NCBI GenBank assembly: GCA_911728455.2
Contig: OU452238.1
Span: 13,548,049 to 13,612,048, forward strand
DNA from: Marthasterias glacialis
Taxonomy: Eukaryota > Echinodermata > Asteroidea > Forcipulatida > Asteriidae
Reading direction: 5' to 3'
DNA: 64,000 nucleotides
In this document: positions 1-8,448 of the stretch, one piece after another
Layout of the letters: each line of letters opens with the position of its first letter
How positions within the stretch are numbered: the stretch's first letter is position 1
Translations under genes and position numbers: made by a program
The notes under the pieces: model-generated
Databases searched by the model: none
Told to the model about the DNA's origin: nothing
What the model saw: only the letters and a program-made list of their open reading frames with translations

Positions 1-584
1 GAGCAGCCCCGCTCTCTGGTGGTTTCAACAAGGAAGATGGCCCTGGCTTGCCGGGAAAACTAGATTTTCGGATGCAGGACTATGGCAGCTACCTGCAGGT
101 ACAAGAAATTTCTTTCTAGCCCCATTTCTTGTGGACTTATTGGCCGTGGCGCTGCCGACTTCTTTTTTCGGCGTTTTTTTTCTTTTTTTTTGCTGGCTTC
201 AGTCCAGCACACACGTAGCGGCCTTGGCTATTGTTGACGTACACAGAGCATGGCCATTTGCTCTTGACATCTTCGGGGTGTCCTCACTCCGCGGTCCCTG
301 GCATCCTCCCTGTTTGTCCCACAACCCCAAGACCGGCATTTTCGGAAAGCCCATGAGCAGGGCTTTCCAACAGTGTCAGACTTGTCAGTTTTCCGCCAAT
401 ACTTTGGGAGATAGAGCCGTTGCTAAGTTTTGTTTTCACTCTGTTACAGCTTCGTGTACAAAAGTGCCATTAGACAGGTGTTTGAAGCGCATTCGGAGCA
501 GCCCCGCTCTCTGGTGGTTTCAACAAGGAAGATGGCCCTGGCTGGCCGGGAAAACTAGATTTTCGGATGCACGACTATGGCAGC

Positions 585-596
585 TACCTGCAGGTA
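585..596. other. 12-bp perfect palindrome TACCTGCAGGTA with PstI site
   Basis: TACCTGCAGGTA is its own reverse complement and contains CTGCAG. It recurs once in each unit. The one loss noticed is in unit 20350, where the sequence reads CCTGTAGGTAC at 20441-20451. It is one of the least variable stretches of the unit. It could be a dimeric protein-binding site, but no known binding motif is recognised. Confidence 0.85.
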
Positions 597-648
597 CAAG
601 AAATTTCTCTCTAGCCCCATTATTTATGGAGTTATTGGCCGTGGCGCT

Positions 649-667
649 GCCGACTTCTTTTTTCGGC
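649..667. other. Short dyad GCCGA/TCGGC around a T6 loop, just before the T tract
   Basis: GCCGA at 649-653 pairs with TCGGC at 663-667. The T8-C-T9 tract follows after one G. A short GC-rich stem followed by T residues looks like a polymerase terminator, but the stem is only 5 bp. Deletions or changes of the right arm occur at 15893 (CGGCG lost), at 21843, 23828, 29297 and 34276 (one C lost), at 36754, 39235 and 41223 (C to T), and at 57160 and 61139. Confidence 0.6.
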
Positions 668-668
668 G

Positions 669-686
669 TTTTTTTTCTTTTTTTTT
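669..686. repeat. T8-C-T9 tract, the stable form of the unit's T tract
   Basis: After CGGCG the unit has T8, C, T9. The same 18-base form is found in many units from all domains (for example those at 1, 991, 5965, 16379, 18864, 20849, 32289, 35759, 58656 and 63134). In otherwise intact units it gives a length of exactly 495 bp. Pure tracts at the same place range from about 17 to 30 T. Confidence 0.9.
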
Positions 687-704
687 GCTGGCTTCAGTCC
701 AGCA
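686..704. other. Hairpin TGCTGG / CCAGCA beside the T tract
   Basis: TGCTGG at 686-691 and CCAGCA at 699-704 form a 6-bp stem with loop CTTCAGT. It abuts the T tract in every unit. Few exceptions were seen: GCTGCTTCAG in unit 35265, GCTGGCTACAG at about 18061, a lost G before CTGGCTTC in units 25326 and 36754, and GCTGCCTTC at about 45902. On the minus strand the order is hairpin then A tract. Confidence 0.75.
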
Positions 705-739
705 CACACGTAGCGGCCTTGGCTATTGTTGACGTACAC

Positions 740-759
740 AGAGCATGGCCATTTGCTCT
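740..759. other. Hairpin AGAGCA / TGCTCT with 8-nt loop
   Basis: AGAGCA at 740-745 and TGCTCT at 754-759 enclose TGGCCATT. Most recurrent variants change the loop and leave the stem intact: GGGCCATT in the right domain, TGGCCTTT in several blocks. In units 12418 and 14403 the changed flank AAGAGCA extends the stem to 7 bp with TGCTCTT. Unit 19359 has CCATTGGCTC, which breaks one pair, and unit 35265 has TTTGATCT, which breaks another. Confidence 0.7.
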
Positions 760-836
760 TGACATCTTCGGGGTGTCCTCACTCCGCGGTCCCTGGCATC
801 CTCCCTGTTTGTCCCACAACCCCAAGACCGGCATTT

Positions 837-865
837 TTGGAAAGCCCATGAGCAGGGCTTTCCAA
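837..865. other. Longest hairpin of the unit: TTGGAAAGCCC / GGGCTTTCCAA, 7-nt loop ATGAGCA
   Basis: In this unit the stem is 11 bp without mismatch. Units with TTCGGAAAG keep 9 bp. Units with TTTCTAAC keep about 8 bp plus a possible G-T pair. Units with GGAAAACCC (12418, 14403, 34771, 52680 and several after 54668) have a break inside the stem. In the 49191-52184 trimer the loop becomes AAGAGCA with the stem unchanged. The known crossover in unit 40727 falls on this element. Confidence 0.85.
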
Positions 866-3800
866 CAGTGTCAGACTTGTCAGTTTTCCGCCAATACTTT
901 GGGAGATAGAGCCGTTGCTAAGTCTTGTTTTCACTCTGTTACAGCTTCGTGTACAAAAGTGCCATTAGACAGGTGTTTGAAGCGCATTCGGAGCAGCCCC
1001 GCTCTCTGGTGGTTTCAACAAGGAAGATGGCCCTGGCTTGCCGGGAAAACTAGATTTTCGGATGCAGGACTATGGCAGCTACCTGCAGGTACAAGAAATT
1101 TCTTTCTAGCCCCATTTCTTGTGGAGTTATTGGCCGTGGCGCTGCCGACTTCTTTTTTCGGCGTTTTTTTTCTTTTTTTTTGCTGGCTTCAGTCCAGCAC
1201 ACACGTAGCGGCCTTGGCTATTGTTGACGTACACAGAGCATGGCCATTTGCTCTTGACATCTTCGGGGTGTCCTCACTCCGCGGTCCCTGGCATCCTCCC
1301 TGTTTGTCCCACAACCCCAAGACCGGCATTTTCGGAAAGCCCATGAGCAGGGCTTTCCAACAGTGTCAGACTTGTCAGTTTTCCGCCAATACTTTGGGAG
1401 ATAGAGCCGTTGCTAAGTTTTGTTTTCACTCTGTTACAGCTTCGTGTACAAAAGTGCCATTAGACAGGTGTTTGAAGCGCATTCGGAGCAGCCCCGCTCT
1501 CTGGTGGTTTCAACAAGGAAGATGGCCCTGGCTGGCCGGGAAAACTAGATTTTCGGATGCACGACTATGGCAGCTACCTGCAGGTACAAGAAATTTCTCT
1601 CTAGCCCCATTATTTATGGAGTTATTGGCCGTGGCGCTGCCGACTTCTTTTTTCGGCGTTTTTTTTCTTTTTTTTTGCTGGCTTCAGTCCAGCACACACG
1701 TAGCGGCCTTGGCTATTGTTGACGTACACAGAGCATGGCCATTTGCTCTTGACATCTTCGGGATGGCCTCACTCCGCGGTCCCTGGCATCCTCCCTGTTT
1801 GTCCCACAGCCCCAAGACCGGCATTTTTGGAAAGCCCATGAGCAGGGCTTTCCATCAGTGTCAGACTTGTCAGTTTTCCGCCAATACTTTGGGAGATAGA
1901 GCCGTTGCTAAGTCTTGTTTTCACTCTGTTACAGCTTCGTGTACAAAAGTGCCATTAGACAGGTGTTTGAAGCGCATTCGGAGCAGCCCCGCTCTCTGGT
2001 GGTTTCAACAAGGAAGATGGCCCTGGCTGGCCGGGAAAACTAGATTTTCGGATGCAGGACTATGGCAGCTACCTGCAGGTACAAGAAATTTCTCTCTAGC
2101 CCCATTATTTATGGAGTTATTGGCCGTGGCGCTGCCGACTTCTTTTTTCGGCGGTTTTTTTTTTTTTTTTTTTGCTGGCTTCAGTCCAGCACACACGTAG
2201 CGGCCTTGGCTATTGTTGACGTACACAGAGCATGGCCATTTGCTCTTGACATCTTCGGGGTGTCTTCACTCCGCGGTCCCTGGCATCCTCCCTGTTTATC
2301 CCACAACCCCAAGACCGGCATTTTTGGAAAGCCCATGAGCAGGGCTTTCCATCAGTGTCAGACTTGTCAGTTTTCCGCCAATACTTTGGGAGATAGAGCC
2401 GTTGCTAAGTCTTGTTTTCACTCTGTTACAGCTTCGTGTACAAAAGTGCCATTAGACAGGTGTTTGAAGCGCATTCGGAGCAGCCCCGCTCTCTGGTGGT
2501 TTCAACAAGGAAGATGGCCCTGGCTGGCCGGGAAAACTGGATTTTCGGATGCAGGACTATGGCAGCTACCTGCAGGTACAAGAAATTTCTCTCTAGCCCC
2601 ATTATTTATGGAGTTATTGGCCGTGGCGCTGCCGACTTCTTTTTTCGGCGTTTATTTTCTATTTTTTTTTTTTTGCTGGCTTCAGTCCAGCACACACGTA
2701 GCGGCCTTGGCTATTGTTGACGTACACAGAGCATGGCCATTTGCTCTTGACATCTTCGGGGTGTCCTCACTCCGCGGTCCCTGGCATCCTCCCTGTTTGT
2801 CCCACAACCCCAAGACCGGCATTTTCGGAAAGCCCATGAGCAGGGCTTTCCAACAGTGTCAGACTTGTCAGTTTCCCGCCAATACTTTGGGAGATAGAGC
2901 CGTTGCTAAGTTTTGTTTTCACTCTGTTACAGCTTCGTGTACAAAAGTGCCATTAGACAGGTGTTTGAAGCGCATTCGGAGCAGCCCCGCTCTCTGGTGG
3001 TTTCAACAAGGAAGATGGCCCTGGCTGGCCGGGAAAACTAGATTTTCGGATGCACGACTATGGCAGCTACCTGCAGGTACAAGAAATTTCTCTCTAGCCC
3101 CATTATTTATGGAGTTATTGGCCGTGGCGCTGCCGACTTCTTTTTTCGGCGTTTTTTTTCTTTTTTTTTGCTGGCTTCAGTCCAGCACACACGTAGCGGC
3201 CTTGGCTATTGTTGACGTACACAGAGCATGGCCATTTGCTCTTGACATCTTCGGGATGGCCTCACTCCGCGGTCCCTGGCATCCTCCCTGTTTGTCCCAC
3301 AGCCCCAAGACCGGCATTTTTGGAAAGCCCATGAGCAGGGCTTTCCATCAGTGTCAGACTTGTCAGTTTTCCGCCAATACTTTGGGAGATAGAGCCGTTG
3401 CTAAGTCTTGTTTTCACTCTGTTACAGCTTCGTGTACAAAAGTGCCATTAGACAGGTGTTTGAAGCGCATTCGGAGCAGCCCCGCTCTCTGGTGGTTTCA
3501 ACAAGGAAGATGGCCCTGGCTGGCCGGGAAAACTAGATTTTCGGATGCAGGACTATGGCAGCTACCTGCAGGTACAAGAAATTTCTCTCTAGCCCCATTA
3601 TTTATGGAGTTATTGGCCGTGGCGCTGCCGACTTCTTTTTTCGGCGTTTTTTTTTTTTTTGTTTTTTTGCTGGCTTCAGTCCAGCACACACGTAGCGGCC
3701 TTGGCTATTGTTGACGTACACAGAGCATGGCCATTTGCTCTTGACATCTTCGGGGTGTCTTCACTCCGCGGTCCCTGGCATCCTCCCTGTTTATCCCACA

Positions 3801-4699
3801 ACCCCAAGACCGGCATTTTTGGAAAGCCCATGAGCAGGGCTTTCTAACAGTGTCAGACTTGTCAGTTTTCCGCCAATACTTTGGGAGATAGAGCCGTTGC
3901 TAAGTCTTGTTTTCACTCTGTTACAGCTTCGTGTACAAAAGTGCCATTAGACAGGTGTTTGAAGCGCATTCGGAGCAGCCCCGCTCTCTGGTGGTTTCAA
4001 CAAGGAAGATGGCCCTGGCTGGCCGGGAAAACTAGATTTTCGGATGCAGGACTATGGCAGCTACCTGCAGGTACAAGAAATTTCTCTCTAGCCCCATTAT
4101 TTATGGAGTTATTGGCCGTGGCGCTGACGACTTCTTTTTTCGGCGTTTTTTTTTTTTTTTTTTTTGCTGGCTTCAGTCCAGCACACACGTAGCGGCCTTG
4201 GCTATTGTTGACGTACACAGAGCATGGCCATTTGCTCTTGACATCTTCGGGGTGTCTTCACTCCGCGGTCCCTGGCATCCTCCCTGTTTATCCCACAACC
4301 CCAAGACCGGCATTTTTGGAAAGCCCATGAGCAGGGCTTTCCATCAGTGTCAGACTTGTCAGTTTTCCGCCAATACTTTGGGAGATAGAGCCGTTGCTAA
4401 GTCTTGTTTTCACTCTGTTACAGCTTCGTGTACAAAAGTGCCATTAGACAGGTGTTTGAAGCGCATTCGGAGCAGCCCCGCTCTCTGGTGGTTTCAACAA
4501 GGAAGATGGCCCTGGCTGGCCGGGAAAACTAGATTTTCGGATGCAGGACTATGGCAGCTACCTGCAGGTACAAGAAATTTCTCTCTAGCCCCATTATTTA
4601 TGGAGTTATTGGCCGTGGCGCTGCCGACTTCTTTTTTCGGCGTTTATTTTCTATTTTTTTTTTTTTTGCTGGCTTCAGTCCAGCACACACGTAGCGGCC

Positions 4700-7600
4700 T
4701 TGGCTATTGTTGACGTACACAGAGCATGGCCATTTGCTCTTGACATCTTCGGGGTGTCCTCACTCCGCGGTCCCTGGCATCCTCCCTGTTTGTCCCACAA
4801 CCCCAAGACCGGCATTTTCGGAAAGCCCATGAGCAGGGCTTTCCAACAGTGTCAGACTTGTCAGTTTTCCGCCAATACTTTGGGAGATAGAGCCGTTGCT
4901 AAGTTTTGTTTTCACTCTGTTACAGCTTCGTGTACAAAAGTGCCATTAGACAGGTGTTTGAAGCGCATTCGGAGCAGCCCCGCTCTCTGGTGGTTTCAAC
5001 AAGGAAGATGGCCCTGGCTGGCCGGGAAAACTAGATTTTCGGATGCACGACTATGGCAGCTACCTGCAGGTACAAGAAATTTCTCTCTAGCCCCATTATT
5101 TATGGAGTTATTGGCCGTGGCGCTGCCGACTTCTTTTTTCGGCGTTTTTTTTCTTTTTTTTTGCTGGCTTCAGTCCAGCACACACGTAGCGGCCTTGGCT
5201 ATTGTTGACGTACACAGAGCATGGCCATTTGCTCTTGACATCTTCGGGATGGCCTCACTCCGCGGTCCCTGGCATCCTCCCTGTTTGTCCCACAGCCCCA
5301 AGACCGGCATTTTTGGAAAGCCCATGAGCAGGGCTTTCCATCAGTGTCAGACTTGTCAGTTTTCCGCCAATACTTTGGGAGATAGAGCCGTTGCTAAGTC
5401 TTGTTTTCACTCTGTTACAGCTTCGTGTACAAAAGTGCCATTAGACAGGTGTTTGAAGCGCATTCGGAGCAGCCCCGCTCTCTGGTGGTTTCAACAAGGA
5501 AGATGGCCCTGGCTGGCCGGGAAAACTAGATTTTCGGATGCAGGACTATGGCAGCTACCTGCAGGTACAAGAAATTTCTCTCTAGCCCCATTATTTATGG
5601 AGTTATTGGCCGTGGCGCTGCCGACTTCTTTTTTCGGCGTTTTTTTTTGTTTGTTTTTTTGCTGGCTTCAGTCCAGCACACACGTAGCGGCCTTGGCTAT
5701 TGTTGACGTACACAGAGCATGGCCATTTGCTCTTGACATCTTCGGGGTGTCTTCACTCCGCGGTCCCTGGCATCCTCCCTGTTTATCCCACAACCCCAAG
5801 ACCGGCATTTTTGGAAAGCCCATGAGCAGGGCTTTCCATCAGTGTCAGACTTGTCAGTTTTCCGCCAATACTTTGGGAGATAGAGCCGTTGCTAAGTCTT
5901 GTTTTCACTCTGTTACAGCTTCGTGTACAAAAGTGCCATTAGACAGGTGTTTGAAGCGCATTCGGAGCAGCCCCGCTCTCTGGTGGTTTCAACAAGGAAG
6001 ATGGCCCTGGCTGGCCGGGAAAACTAGATTTTCGGATGCAGGACTATGGCAGCTACCTGCAGGTACAAGAAATTTCTCTCTAGCCCCATTATTTATGGAG
6101 TTATTGGCCGTGGCGCTGCCGACTTCTTTTTTCGGCGTTTTTTTTCTTTTTTTTTGCTGGCTTCAGTCCAGCACACACGTAGCGGCCTTGGCTATTGTTG
6201 ACGTACACAGAGCATGGCCATTTGCTCTTGACATCTTCGGGGTGTCCTCACTCCGCGGTCCCTGGCATCCTCCCTGTTTGTCCCACAACCCCAAGACCGG
6301 CATTTTCGGAAAGCCCATGAGCAGGGCTTTCCAACAGTGTCAGACTTGTCAGTTTTCCGCCAATACTTTGGGAGATAGAGCCGTTGCTAAGTTTTGTTTT
6401 CACTCTGTTACAGCTTCGTGTACAAAAGTGCCATTAGACAGGTGTTTGAAGCGCATTCGGAGCAGCCCCGCTCTCTGGTGGTTTCAACAAGGAAGATGGC
6501 CCTGGCTGGCCGGGAAAACTAGATTTTCGGATGCACGACTATGGCAGCTACCTGCAGGTACAAGAAATTTCTCTCTAGCCCCATTATTTATGGAGTTATT
6601 GGCCGTGGCGCTGCCGACTTCTTTTTTCGGCGTTTTTTTTCTTTTTTTTTGCTGGCTTCAGTCCAGCACACACGTAGCGGCCTTGGCTATTGTTGACGTA
6701 CACAGAGCATGGCCATTTGCTCTTGACATCTTCGGGATGGCCTCACTCCGCGGTCCCTGGCATCCTCCCTGTTTGTCCCACAGCCCCAAGACCGGCATTT
6801 TTGGAAAGCCCATGAGCAGGGCTTTCCATCAGTGTCAGACTTGTCAGTTTTCCGCCAATACTTTGGGAGATAGAGCCGTTGCTAAGTCTTGTTTTCACTC
6901 TGTTACAGCTTCGTGTACAAAAGTGCCATTAGACAGGTGTTTGAAGCGCATTCGGAGCAGCCCCGCTCTCTGGTGGTTTCAACAAGGAAGATGGCCCTGG
7001 CTGGCCGGGAAAACTAGATTTTCGGATGCAGGACTATGGCAGCTACCTGCAGGTACAAGAAATTTCTCTCTAGCCCCATTATTTATGGAGTTATTGGCCG
7101 TGGCGCTGCCGACTTCTTTTTTCGGCGTTTTTTTTTTTTTGTTTTTTTGCTGGCTTCAGTCCAGCACACACGTAGCGTCCTTGGCTATTGTTGACGTACA
7201 CAGAGCATGGCCATTTGCTCTTGACATCTTCGGGGTGTCTTCACTCCGCGGTCCCTGGCATCCTCCCTGTTTATCCCACAACCCCAAGACCGGCATTTTT
7301 GGAAAGCCCATGAGCAGGGCTTTCCATCAGTGTCAGACTTGTCAGTTTTCCGCCAATACTTTGGGAGATAGAGCCGTTGCTAAGTCTTGTTTTCACTCTG
7401 TTACAGCTTCGTGTACAAAAGTGCCATTAGACAGGTGTTTGAAGCGCATTCGGAGCAGCCCCGCTCTCTGGTGGTTTCAACAAGGAAGATGGCCCTGGCT
7501 GGCCGGGAAAACTAGATTTTCGGATGCACGACTATGGCAGCTACCTGCAGGTACAAGAAATTTCTCTCTAGCCCCATTATTTATGGAGTTATTGGCCGTG

Positions 7601-8323
7601 GCGCTGCCGACTTCTTTTTTCGGCGTTTTTTTTCTTTTTTTTTGCTGGCTTCAGTCCAGCACACACGTAGCGGCCTTGGCTATTGTTGACGTACACAGAG
7701 CATGGCCATTTGCTCTTGACATCTTCGGGATGGCCTCACTCCGCGGTCCCTGGCATCCTCCCTGTTTGTCCCACAGCCCCAAGACCGGCATTTTTGGAAA
7801 GCCCATGAGCAGGGCTTTCCATCAGTGTCAGACTTGTCAGTTTCCCGCCAATACTTTGGGAGATAGAGCCGTTGCTAAGTCTTGTTTTCACTCTGTTACA
7901 GCTTCGTGTACAAAAGTGCCATTAGACAGGTGTTTGAAGCGCATTCGGAGCAGCCCCGCTATCTGGTGGTTTCAACAAGGAAGATGGCCCTGGCTGGCCG
8001 GGAAAACTAGATTTTCGGATGCAGGACTATGGCAGCTACCTGCAGGTACAAGAAATTTCTCTCTAGCCCCATTATTTATGGAGTTATTGGCCGTGGCGCT
8101 GCCGACTTCTTTTTTCGGCGTTTTTTTTTTTGTTTTTTTTTTTTGCTGGCTTCAGTCCAGCACACACGTAGCGGCCTTGGCTATTGTTGACGTACACAGA
8201 GCATGGCCATTTGCTCTTGACATCTTCGGGGTGTCTTCACTCCGCGGTCCCTGGCATCCTCCCTGTTTATCCCACAACCCCAAGACCGGCATTTTCGGAA
8301 AGCCCATGAGCAGGGCTTTCTAA
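4700..8323 (+). other. 1207-codon open frame across the satellite; not considered a gene
   Basis: Reading begins at a TTG codon and runs through seven full units whose lengths (495, 498, 495, 495, 498, 495, 501) are all multiples of three. It stops at TTC-TAA in unit 7948. The product would be about 165 residues repeated, with a hydrophobic stretch encoded by the T tract (many Phe) and a Cys-containing part. No family is recognised. Differences between copies in this frame are roughly 3 silent (TCC/TCT, TTG/TTA, TTC/TTT) to 7 replacing, as expected without selection. Elsewhere the frame is broken by TGGTGA, by TTCTAA and by T-tract lengths. A shorter counterpart runs 131-2200. It is most likely a by-product of a stop-free repeat. 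Confidence 0.6.
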
Positions 8324-8448
8324 CAGTGTCAGACTTGTCAGTTTTCCGCCAATACTTTGGGAGATAGAGCCGTTGCTAAGTCTTGTTTTCACTCTGTTAC
8401 AGCTTCGTGTACAAAAGTGCCATTAGACAGGTGTTTGAAGCGCATTCG

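Larger units (their letters stand above)
594..697 (+). other. Intron-like segment: GT donor context, T tract, CAG acceptor
   Basis: The plus strand reads CAG|GTACAAG at 593/594 and, after a nearly continuous pyrimidine run, GCTGGCTTCAG ending at 697. That is a plausible donor and a strong-looking acceptor 104 nt apart. Removing it would leave about 391 nt per unit, almost constant across the array, because T-tract variation lies inside the segment. 391 is not a multiple of three, so splicing every unit would not keep one frame. No branch point is clearly seen. This is a pattern observation only. Confidence 0.25.
496..990 (+). repeat. Reference 495-bp unit with landmarks
   Basis: This unit serves as a map for all others. 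In order it holds: the type I head (496-570); the palindrome TACCTGCAGGTA at 585-596 with PstI CTGCAG at 588-593; an ATTGG (inverted CCAAT) motif in the stretch before 645; a GCCGA/TCGGC dyad at 649-667; the T8-C-T9 tract at 669-686; a 6-bp stem TGCTGG/CCAGCA at 686-704; a 6-bp stem AGAGCA/TGCTCT at 740-759; SacII CCGCGG at 784-789; an 11-bp stem with a 7-nt loop at 837-865; CCGCCAATACTTTG after it; and a tail ending CGCATTCG just before the next unit. About 20 CpG were counted by eye. No internal sub-repeat of the unit was found. Confidence 0.93.
1..8448. repeat. Left domain: X-Z-W trimer higher-order repeat, type I only
   Basis: Seventeen units start at 1, 496, 991, 1486, 1981, 2478, 2979, 3474, 3973, 4470, 4972, 5467, 5965, 6460, 6955, 7453 and 7948. 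Three forms recur. X has TTTTCGGAAAG, CCAACAG and GCTAAGTTTTG. Z has GGATGCACGAC, usually with GGGATGGCCTC, CACAGCCCC and CCATCAG. W has GTGTCTTCACTCC, TTTATCCC and a pure or G-interrupted T tract. The order X-Z-W gives trimers at 991-2477, 2478-3972, 4470-5964 and 5965-7452. An extra W lies at 3973-4469. A Z-W pair lacking X lies at 7453-8448. No type II head (TGGTGATTTC) occurs before 8449. Many units here are multiples of three bases long, which is why very long open frames appear. Confidence 0.85.

Noticed and set aside
338..374. Hammerhead-ribozyme-like pattern on the minus strand: CTGTT or CTGAT, a 9-bp stem, then GAAA
   Set aside because: The conserved GA after CTGAT is absent, the GAAA occurs only in TTCGG units while CTGAT occurs mainly in TTTGG units, and no stem III with a cleavage triplet could be drawn.
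1..495. Unit built of three nucleosome-size sub-repeats (3 x about 166 bp)
   Set aside because: Thirds of the unit show no convincing similarity. The length relation to nucleosome spacing is arithmetic only.
485..512. CENP-B-box-like match (TTCG....A..C) at the unit junction
   Set aside because: The three G of the essential CGGG are C here. No better match was found on either strand.
649..686. Rho-independent terminator (GC stem plus T run)
   Set aside because: The stem is only 5 bp with a T-rich loop, the array is eukaryote-like, and nothing upstream needs terminating. The T run could stop RNA polymerase III, but no internal promoter boxes were seen.
742..762. Resemblance to the dinoflagellate spliced leader (GCCATTT...GCTC)
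   Set aside because: Only short blocks match. The spacing differs, the final CAAG is CTTG, and no adjacent splice donor or Sm site is visible.
740..770. Resemblance to spliceosomal U6 RNA (ACAGAG followed by GCATGGCC and TGACA)
   Set aside because: The spacing is wrong: the bases between ACAGAG and GCATGGCC in U6 are missing. No other U6 part, promoter or 5' stem is present. Short coincidental match.
131..2200. Open frame of 689 codons and many 60-370-codon open frames on both strands, including a Lys-rich minus-strand frame
   Set aside because: They all repeat the satellite unit, start at arbitrary ATG, GTG or TTG codons, and end wherever a polymorphic stop or T-tract length change occurs. 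The Phe and Lys runs are just the T tract read on each strand. No family is recognisable.
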